A DNA stretch of 8,769 nucleotides, from positions 1 to 8,769 of the forward strand of contig RFLC01000148.1 of assembly GCA_003694055.1 (NCBI GenBank). Direction: 5' to 3'. The notes under the pieces were generated by a model that saw only the letters and a list, made by a program, of their open reading frames with translations, made no database searches and was not told the origin of the DNA. This DNA is from Candidatus Pacearchaeota archaeon (GTDB lineage Archaea > Nanobdellota > Nanobdellia > Pacearchaeales > GW2011-AR1). How positions within the stretch are numbered: the first letter of the stretch is position 1; every line of letters begins with the position of its first letter. A program made the position numbers and the translations under genes. Positions 4,353-8,769 of the stretch are shown piece by piece.

Positions 4353-5134
4353 AGGTTGAAGTCTACAATCCAAACGGCGAGAAGGCAGGGCAGATTGAGT
4401 TGCCGAAGGTCTTTGAAACAGAGGTGCGCGAGGATCTTGCTTTAAAGTTGTGGAATGTGGCGCGCTGGCAGGCGCGGCAACCCTATGGAACAGACGAGCG
4501 CGCAGGAATGAAGAGTTCTGCTTACGGCAAAGTCAGGCACGCGCGAAACAAATTCAAAAGCCATTATGGGAGAGCAATTGCGCGCGTTCCGCGGAAAACA
4601 ATGTGGAGAAGGGGAACGCAGTTTTACTGGATTGCAGCAGGAATGCCGGGCGTGAGAGGAGGGAGGCGCGCGCACCCTCCTAAAGTTGAGCGCAAGGAAA
4701 AGAAGATAAACAAAAAAGAGGCAAAGCTCGCACTATTCTCAGCGATAGCATCCAGCGCTAAGAAAGAGTTCATTCTTGCAAGGTATGCCTCACTTACCGA
4801 CGAGAGCAAACTCCCAAAGCACTTACCGATAGTTCTAAGCGAGCTTCCGAGCAAAACAAAGGAGCTCACTCAAGCGCTGAAGAAAATTTTGGGAGAGGGG
4901 TTTGAAATTCTAAAGAAGAAGAAAAGTGTGCGCGCAGGCAAGGGAAAAATGCGGGGCAGACGCTACAAGGCAAACCAAGGTGTGCTTGTTGTCACAGCCA
5001 GCGACGAAGAAAGCAAGATTAAGTCGTTCGACATCATTCCGTTGAAAAAATTAAAAATCCAAGACATCTATCCTCTTGGTCGCCTGACAATTTACACAAA
5101 AGCCGCAATGGAGGAGCTTGCAAAGATAAGATGA
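4349..5134 (+). CDS. rpl4: 50S ribosomal protein uL4
   Basis: 261 aa, normal archaeal length. It begins with the beta strand MKVEVYNPNGEKAGQIELP. The extended loop reaching the peptide exit tunnel contains RAIARVPRKTMWRRGTQ (75-91) and GVRGGRRAHPP (101-111). The archaeal signature RAGKGKMRGRRYK (195-207) and C-terminal VYPLGRLTIYTKAA-like segment (IYPLGRLTIYT, 240-250) are present. uL4 binds 23S rRNA domain I and lines the tunnel constriction with uL22. The start overlaps the uL3 stop by 4 nt and has a strong Shine-Dalgarno site, GAGGTG (4338-4343), 5 nt before the ATG and inside the uL3 gene. Confidence 0.97.
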   Translation: MKVEVYNPNGEKAGQIELPKVFETEVREDLALKLWNVARWQARQPYGTDERAGMKSSAYGKVRHARNKFKSHYGRAIARVPRKTMWRRGTQFYWIAAGMPGVRGGRRAHPPKVERKEKKINKKEAKLALFSAIASSAKKEFILARYASLTDESKLPKHLPIVLSELPSKTKELTQALKKILGEGFEILKKKKSVRAGKGKMRGRRYKANQGVLVVTASDEESKIKSFDIIPLKKLKIQDIYPLGRLTIYTKAAMEELAKIR

Positions 5135-5373
5135 TGCTCAAACCTGTTTCGTCGGAAAAAGCAGTGAAGATGATTGACGCAGACAATACGCTTGTGTTTG
5201 AGACAGAAAGAAGAGCGAGGAAGCCGGAGATAAAAACAGAGGTCGAGAGGTTGTTTGATGTCAAGGTTTCCAGCGTGCGCACGCAAATTAGGAATAACAA
5301 AAAGTTTGCATACGTCAAGCTTAAAAAAGAGTACTTGGCTAGTGATGTTGCAACTAAACTTGGAATGATATAA
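5131..5373 (+). CDS. rpl23: 50S ribosomal protein uL23
   Basis: 80 aa, typical of archaeal uL23. It shows the family plan: P-V-S-S-E-K-A near the start (residues 5-11), TLVFETERRARKPEIKTEVE (20-39), the signature LFDVKVSSVRT (41-51) and NNKKFAYVKLKKEY (55-68). uL23 sits at the exit of the peptide tunnel and forms the docking site for SRP and the Sec translocon. The start is a doublet ATGATG: the first ATG (5131) overlaps the uL4 stop as ATGA, and the second (5134) would give 79 aa. GGAGG sits 14-19 nt upstream, rather far, so coupling to uL4 translation probably matters. The stop overlaps the uL2 start by 1 nt (TAATG). Confidence 0.95.
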   Translation: MMLKPVSSEKAVKMIDADNTLVFETERRARKPEIKTEVERLFDVKVSSVRTQIRNNKKFAYVKLKKEYLASDVATKLGMI

Positions 5374-6071
5374 TGGGAAAGAGGATAATTCAACAGGCGA
5401 GAGGGAAGGGAAGTTTGACTTACAGAGTTAGAAGAAAAGCTTACTCGCACAAACTATCACTTCCGACGACAAACGACAAGGAGTTTGAGATTGTTGAGCT
5501 CTTGCACTCTGCTGGTCACAACGCGCCGCTGATGAAAATTGTCGGGCAAAGCAACAAGGCGTTTTATTTGCCTGCATTTGAGGGAGCTTATGTTGGGCAG
5601 AAGATAAAGGTGGGTGGAGAGGAAGTTGGAAGCATAGTTTCAGTGGGAGCTGTGCCTGTTGGAAGCGAGGTTTACAATGTGGAGTTGAAGCCGAACGATG
5701 GTGGCAAGGTCATGCGCTCTGGCGGCTGCGCTGCAATTGTGGCAAAAAAACTCGAGAACGGAAAGATAGCGTTGCAAATGCCGTCGAAAAAAGAGGTTGT
5801 GCTAAGTCCTGAGTGCAGGGCAATACTTGGCAGAGCGGCTGGCGACGGGCGCGTTGAAAAGCCGTTTGTCACAGCTGGCAGGAAGTTTTACAAGATGAAA
5901 GCGCGAAACAAACTTTGGCCGCGCACCTCAGCAGTTAAGGTTAATGCAGTTGACCATCCGTTTGGCTCTGGGCGCGGCAAGCGCATCAAGCCGAAGATTG
6001 CAAAGCGCAACGCACCGCCTGGTCAAAAGGTCGGGCACTTGCGCCCGAGGAGGACAGGAAAGAGGAAGTAA
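5373..6071 (+). CDS. rpl2: 50S ribosomal protein uL2
   Basis: 232 aa, about the usual archaeal size (235-245). The N-terminus MGKRIIQQARGKGS is archaeal. An OB-fold and an SH3-like barrel cover residues 35-170 (GQKIKVGGEEVGSIVSVG; MRSGGCAAIVAKK). The C-terminal extension LWPRTSAVKVNAVDHPFGSG (181-200) holds the invariant histidine (His195) close to the peptidyl-transferase centre, then KRNAPPGQKVGHLRPRRTGKRK. uL2 is needed for subunit association and peptide-bond formation. Two positions in the signature loop depart from the usual 'RGVAMNAVDHPFGGG' (TSAVKVN, and GSG for GGG), but the protein is otherwise intact. The ATG overlaps the uL23 stop (TAATG) with no clear Shine-Dalgarno site. Confidence 0.97.
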   Translation: MGKRIIQQARGKGSLTYRVRRKAYSHKLSLPTTNDKEFEIVELLHSAGHNAPLMKIVGQSNKAFYLPAFEGAYVGQKIKVGGEEVGSIVSVGAVPVGSEVYNVELKPNDGGKVMRSGGCAAIVAKKLENGKIALQMPSKKEVVLSPECRAILGRAAGDGRVEKPFVTAGRKFYKMKARNKLWPRTSAVKVNAVDHPFGSGRGKRIKPKIAKRNAPPGQKVGHLRPRRTGKRK

Positions 6072-6072
6072 A

Positions 6073-6471
6073 ATGGCAGAAGAAGTTGAACTTAGGCAGC
6101 AGCATTACCGGGGCAAAACTTTGGAAGAATTGCAAGAGCTGAGCGTGCGAGAGGTAGCTCAGTTTTTGCCGTCGAGAGCTAGGCGGACTGTGTTGCGCAA
6201 CTTTGAAAAAGTGGAAAAGTTCTTGCAGAGGTGCGAGAAGAAATGGCAGCGCAACAAAGATGTGCGCACGCACTTGAGAGACATGGTGATTATGCCAAAG
6301 CTAGTTGGAAAAAAGATTTATGTGCACAATGGGAAAAACTTTCAAGAGGTTAATGTTACTATTGAGATGATTGGTCATCGCTTAGGAGAGTTTGCTCCGA
6401 CGCGAGGGAAAGTAAGTCACGGAAAGGCGGGCGTTGGCGCGACGCGAGGAACGCGAGCGCAGAAGAAGTAA
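6073..6471 (+). CDS. rps19: 30S ribosomal protein uS19
   Basis: 132 aa from the ATG at 6073, one base after the uL2 stop (TAAAATG). The frame is open further upstream within uL2, but the family N-terminus (YRGKTLEELQELSVREVAQFLPSRARR, starting at residue 12) fixes this start, and GAGGAAG (6062-6068) can act as its Shine-Dalgarno site. Signatures: LPSRARRTVLR (32-42), VRTHLRDMVIMPKLVGK (64-80), IYVHNGKNFQEVNV (82-95) and IEMIGHRLGEFAPTRGKVSHGKAGVGATRG (97-126). uS19 sits in the head of the small subunit and contacts the A-site region with uS13. Length is normal for archaea. Confidence 0.96.
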   Translation: MAEEVELRQQHYRGKTLEELQELSVREVAQFLPSRARRTVLRNFEKVEKFLQRCEKKWQRNKDVRTHLRDMVIMPKLVGKKIYVHNGKNFQEVNVTIEMIGHRLGEFAPTRGKVSHGKAGVGATRGTRAQKK

Positions 6472-6472
6472 A

Positions 6473-7129
6473 ATGAAAGAGGAAAAGAAAGATAAAGAGG
6501 AGATGGAAGCGGAGGAAAAAGTTAGCGCGAGCGCGCAGAGCGAGAGCTCTGGAGAGAGGGGCGAGGAAAAGAAGGTTGCGCGCGCTGAGAAAGCTGAGAA
6601 GGAAGAGCAAACTAAGTCAGGAGAGAAAGCGCAAGAGAGTGCAGAAAAGGAGAGCAAAGATAAGGAAGAGAAAAAAGGCGAGGAAGGAGCGGAGAAAGAA
6701 AAGAAGGGTGAGAAGGCGAGGGCAAAAGAGGAGAGAAAGAAACCGGAGAAGGTCGTGATACGAGGGGTGCAATTACCAATATCTAAAAAGCATAGTGTTT
6801 ACATCTCTCGAATGATTCGCAGAAAAACGATAGAGCAGGCAATAAGCGAGCTTGAAGAAGTTGTGAAAATGAAGCGCGCGGTGCCGTTCAAGGGAGAGGT
6901 TCCGCATCGGAAAGGCAGAATGGGCTCTGGACGCTATCCAATCAAAGCAGCCAGTTACTTTATCAAGCTCTTGAAAAATTTGCGAGGCGCAAGCATGCAA
7001 GCAGGGTTTGAGCTTGAGCGGACAAGGATTGCTGTAAGTTCAGCTAACTGGGGAAGAAGGTTCATGCGTCGCGACGGCAGGCGCGCGAAGCGCACTAATG
7101 TTTTGCTAATCGCAAAGGAGGCAAACTGA
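6473..7129 (+). CDS. rpl22: 50S ribosomal protein uL22 with long Lys/Glu-rich N-terminal extension
   Basis: 218 aa from the ATG at 6473, one base after the uS19 stop (TAAAATG). The L22 domain covers residues 99-218: LPISKKHSVYISRMIRRKTIEQA (101-123), the VPFKGEVPHRKGRMGSGRYPIKAA stretch (137-160) and the tunnel-loop tip and final strand near ANWGRRFMRRDGRRAKRTNVLLI (191-213). uL22 binds all domains of 23S rRNA and lines the exit tunnel. Residues 1-95 are a low-complexity segment in which 28 Glu and 23 Lys make up over half of the first 90 residues, replacing the usual short 'YS...TAKA' N-terminus. A downstream restart is possible, but no internal ATG lies just before the domain (ATGs within the extension are only at residues 1 and 11). 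The stop overlaps the uS3 start (TGATG). Confidence 0.93.
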   Translation: MKEEKKDKEEMEAEEKVSASAQSESSGERGEEKKVARAEKAEKEEQTKSGEKAQESAEKESKDKEEKKGEEGAEKEKKGEKARAKEERKKPEKVVIRGVQLPISKKHSVYISRMIRRKTIEQAISELEEVVKMKRAVPFKGEVPHRKGRMGSGRYPIKAASYFIKLLKNLRGASMQAGFELERTRIAVSSANWGRRFMRRDGRRAKRTNVLLIAKEAN

Positions 7130-7803
7130 TGGAAGAGAAAAAATTTGTGCAGTTTAAGAAGGAGGAGTTTGCAGTTAGAGAGTACATCAAGAACAGCTTG
7201 GGCAAGGGAAAGATAAGCAAGGTTGTGATAGAGTACACTCCAATCGGCGAGAAAATAAGAGTTTTCACAAACAGGCCAGGGATTATCATTGGAAGAGGGG
7301 GCGAGAGAATTGACGAGCTGACTAGAGTTTTGAAGAAGAGGTTTCACATGCAAAACCCTTACATTGAAATAAACGAAATCAAAGAGCCAATGCTTGATGC
7401 GCAGTTGGTTGCAGATGACATTGCAATGTTCCTCGAGCGCAGGGGTTCGCTGAAGTTCAAGGTGATTGCCTATCGCGCGTTGGAAAGCATAAAGAAAGCC
7501 GGCGCGCGAGGAGCTGAAATCGCGCTCTCAGGGAAACTTCCAAGCGACCGCGCCCGAACCTGGAAGTTCCGTTTCGGATACTTGAAAAAAACCGGCGACC
7601 TGGCTGCGCAAGTGAGCAAAGGCAGCGCGCAGGCGCAAACAATCTCTGGCGTTGTGGGAGTTAAGGTCAGCATCTTGCGTCCGGATGTTAAGTTCGAAGA
7701 TCAAATTGAAATTACTGACGAGGTTCTGGAGAAAATCAAGAGAGAAAGTTTAGAGTCAGGTTCAGGAGGGAAAGATGGCAGTGCTGAGAGCGAAGGAAAT
7801 TGA
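7129..7803 (+). CDS. rps3: 30S ribosomal protein uS3
   Basis: 224 aa. The N-terminal type II KH domain (about 1-90) carries the RNA-binding loop GIIIGRGG (51-58). The C-terminal domain includes LDAQLVADDIAMFLERR (89-105), the AGARGAEIALSGKL segment (124-137) and VGVKVSILRPD (176-186). uS3 forms part of the mRNA entry channel and its helicase activity on the small-subunit head. Length is at the short end of archaeal uS3. A strong Shine-Dalgarno site, GGAGG (7117-7121), lies 7 nt before the ATG and within the uL22 gene, which overlaps by 1 nt. The last ten residues form a Gly/Ser/Glu tail that is shared with the start of the uL29 gene in another frame (29-nt overlap). Confidence 0.96.
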   Translation: MEEKKFVQFKKEEFAVREYIKNSLGKGKISKVVIEYTPIGEKIRVFTNRPGIIIGRGGERIDELTRVLKKRFHMQNPYIEINEIKEPMLDAQLVADDIAMFLERRGSLKFKVIAYRALESIKKAGARGAEIALSGKLPSDRARTWKFRFGYLKKTGDLAAQVSKGSAQAQTISGVVGVKVSILRPDVKFEDQIEITDEVLEKIKRESLESGSGGKDGSAESEGN

Positions 7804-7972
7804 AAAGATGAGCGAGAAAGAGCGAAAGGAGAAGTTGAAAGAGTTGCGGTTGGAGCTGGTGAGAGCAGGCAACCGCGGAGACAAGGCGAGCGGCAAAACC
7901 AAAGAAATTAAAAAGGCTATTGCGCGCATTATTACACTCAACAAAAGGTTGAGAAGAAAAAATAATGGCTGA
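7775..7972 (+). CDS. rpl29: 50S ribosomal protein uL29
   Basis: 65 aa, the normal archaeal length. Two long helices make up the whole protein: LRAKEIEKMSEKERKEKLKE (4-23, close to the archaeal 'lrakElremsleEl') with LRLELVRA, then KTKEIKKAIARIITLNKRLR (41-60), where IKKAIARI matches the conserved 'iRRaIARi'. uL29 sits next to uL23 at the tunnel exit. The start is fixed by the conserved N-terminus and by GGAGGG (7765-7770) 4 nt upstream. It overlaps the uS3 gene by 29 nt, the longest coding overlap in the operon, and the aIF1 gene by 8 nt. Confidence 0.95.
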   Translation: MAVLRAKEIEKMSEKERKEKLKELRLELVRAGNRGDKASGKTKEIKKAIARIITLNKRLRRKNNG

Positions 7973-8261
7973 AGACCTGTTCGGTTTGCCAGGAGAAACC
8001 GACGTATTCGAGGAGATTGCAAAGAGCGAACAAAAGATAAAGGTGACGACAGCCACACGGCGGTACGGGAAGAAAATTACCGTCGTGCAGGGGTTTGACA
8101 AACACGTCGATGTCAAAGGCGTGTGCAAGCAGCTCAAACAAGAGCTTGCTTGCGGGGGAACGGTGAAGGGCGACACAATTGAACTGCAAGGAGACCACCA
8201 AAAGAAAATCAAGCCCATCCTTGTTCGGTTGGGCTTCAGCGAAAGCGCGATAACGGACTAA
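7965..8261 (+). CDS. Translation initiation factor aIF1 (SUI1 family)
   Basis: 98 aa, matching archaeal aIF1. An acidic N-terminal tail is followed by the SUI1 domain: YGKKITVVQGFD (34-45), VDVKGVCKQLKQELACGGTVKGDTIELQGDH (48-78) with the conserved 'CGGTVK...IELQGDH' core, and KPILVRLGF (83-91). aIF1 binds the platform of the small subunit near the P site and checks start-codon recognition. Its place between uL29 and uS17 is usual in archaeal S10 operons. The ATG overlaps the end of the uL29 gene by 8 nt, with only a weak GAGAAG upstream. In several archaea an RNase P protein gene (Rpp29/Rnp1) follows; here uS17 starts after a single base. Confidence 0.95.
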   Translation: MAEDLFGLPGETDVFEEIAKSEQKIKVTTATRRYGKKITVVQGFDKHVDVKGVCKQLKQELACGGTVKGDTIELQGDHQKKIKPILVRLGFSESAITD

Positions 8262-8262
8262 A

Positions 8263-8598
8263 ATGGCAAAGAAAAAGGAAATGAAAGCCGCTAAAGAGAG
8301 CGGTAGAAGTGAAGGAAAGAAAGCGAAAGCAATCATACCGCGAGGTAGGTCTTTTGAAGGAGTTGTTGTTAGGAAATTCCCCAAGCGCGTGACAATTGAG
8401 TTCGAAAGGCCGGTTTACATTTACAAGTATGAGAGGTTTATGAAAAAGAAAACGCGCATTCACGCGCGCCTGCCGGACGAGCTTGCGCATGACATCCACG
8501 TAGGAGATTTGATTCGCGTGCAGGAGTGCAGGCCGCTGAGCAAAATCATTCATCATATTGTCATAGAAAAAGTTCGAGGCAAAGATGAAAGCAATTAG
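8263..8598 (+). CDS. rps17: 30S ribosomal protein uS17
   Basis: 111 aa, normal for archaea. The first 28 residues are a Lys-rich tail. The OB-fold follows: FEGVVVRKFPKRVTIEFERPVYIYKYERFMKKK (31-63) with the archaeal 'KYERF/Y' motif, ARLPDELAHDIHVGDLIRVQECRPLSKIIHHIVIEKV (68-104) with the 'GD-x-(I/V)-(x)5-ECRPLSK' signature. uS17 is a primary binder of 16S rRNA in the body of the small subunit. The start follows the aIF1 stop by one base (TAAAATG) without a clear Shine-Dalgarno site. The 3' end overlaps the uL14 start by 14 nt. Confidence 0.95.
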   Translation: MAKKKEMKAAKESGRSEGKKAKAIIPRGRSFEGVVVRKFPKRVTIEFERPVYIYKYERFMKKKTRIHARLPDELAHDIHVGDLIRVQECRPLSKIIHHIVIEKVRGKDESN

Positions 8599-8769
8599 CG
8601 CTAAGGCAACAAGAGCATTGCACATTGGAAGTTATGTGATAGCATCGGACAATAGCGGAGCAAGGATTGTGAAAATCACAGGAGTGAAAAGAGGGAAGAC
8701 AAAGAAAGGCAGGCAGCAGTATGCGAAAATCGCTGACATGGTCAAGGTGTCTGTTCGCGCTGGCAAGCC
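8585..8769 (+). CDS. rpl14: 50S ribosomal protein uL14, truncated by the window end
   Basis: The first 61 codons are present; the rest lies beyond the right edge. MKAISAKATRALHIGSYVIASDNSGARIVKI-type N-terminus (residues 1-32) matches archaeal uL14 ('...v-x-DNSGAk-v-x-i'), followed by ITGVKRGKTKKGRQQYAKIADMVKVSVRAGK with the family 'GD-hydrophobic-V-x-V-S-V-k-G-k' region changed to ADMVKVSVRAGK. uL14 contacts uL19 or eL24 and helix 44 of the small subunit, forming an intersubunit bridge. The ATG at 8585 lies inside uS17 (14-nt overlap) with GAGG (8576-8579) 5 nt upstream. Confidence 0.94.
   Translation, partial: MKAISAKATRALHIGSYVIASDNSGARIVKITGVKRGKTKKGRQQYAKIADMVKVSVRAGK

Noticed and set aside
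5944..6072. Upstream extension of the uS19 reading frame
   Set aside because: It lies inside the conserved C-terminus of uL2; the uS19 family N-terminus starts just after the ATG at 6073.
6434..6472. Upstream extension of the uL22 reading frame
   Set aside because: It overlaps the conserved end of uS19; the ATG at 6473 repeats the TAAAATG junction seen at uS19 and uS17.
7736..8384. Long minus-strand frames opposite uL29, aIF1 and uS17
   Set aside because: They are antisense to three strongly conserved genes and have no recognisable features of their own.

Overview
The window looks like chromosomal DNA of an archaeon, possibly a small-genome DPANN-type lineage; the phylum cannot be fixed by reading alone. 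Support comes from: the archaeal order of the S10 ribosomal-protein cluster (uL3-uL4-uL23-uL2-uS19-uL22-uS3-uL29-aIF1-uS17-uL14); archaeal RNA polymerase subunit P and prefoldin beta; BRE/TATA promoters centred about 25-27 nt upstream of tRNA or coding starts; tRNA genes without encoded CCA; and introns at the canonical 37/38 position in two of the three tRNAs.

Layout. (1) 1-58, minus: first 19 codons of a P-loop kinase-like gene, running off the left edge, with its own TATA box and apparently no 5' UTR. (2) 178-250, plus: tRNA with anticodon CAT. (3) 275-2108, minus: three-gene operon of an exosortase/archaeosortase-family protease, a DUF368 (PopT-like) polyprenyl-phosphate transporter overlapping it by 4 nt, and a small protein whose C-terminal half resembles the KEOPS subunit Pcc1. 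(4) 2143-2229, minus: tRNA-Thr(CGT) with a 14-nt intron. (5) 2338-2801, minus: rpoP (45 aa) and pfdB, overlapping by 1 nt. (6) 3080-3201, plus: tRNA-Leu(TAA) with a 38-nt intron. (7) 3390-8769, plus: the S10 ribosomal operon, from uL3 to a uL14 cut by the right edge.

How the genes work together. The right 60% is one tightly packed translation operon: every junction overlaps or is 1 nt apart, and good Shine-Dalgarno sites lie inside upstream genes at uL4, uS3 and uL29. Genes at the head of minus-strand transcripts (kinase-like, archaeosortase, rpoP) have the TATA box about 25-27 nt before the ATG and therefore look leaderless. The left part holds housekeeping genes plus a membrane pair, an archaeosortase translationally coupled to a putative lipid-carrier flippase. 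This pair is the best candidate here for a little-described system: cell-surface protein sorting or lipid anchoring linked to polyprenyl-phosphate recycling.

Other oddities are a roughly 95-residue Lys/Glu-rich extension on uL22, a CAT tRNA with G at position 37, a divergent uL2 signature loop, and no RNase P Rpp29-type gene between aIF1 and uS17.
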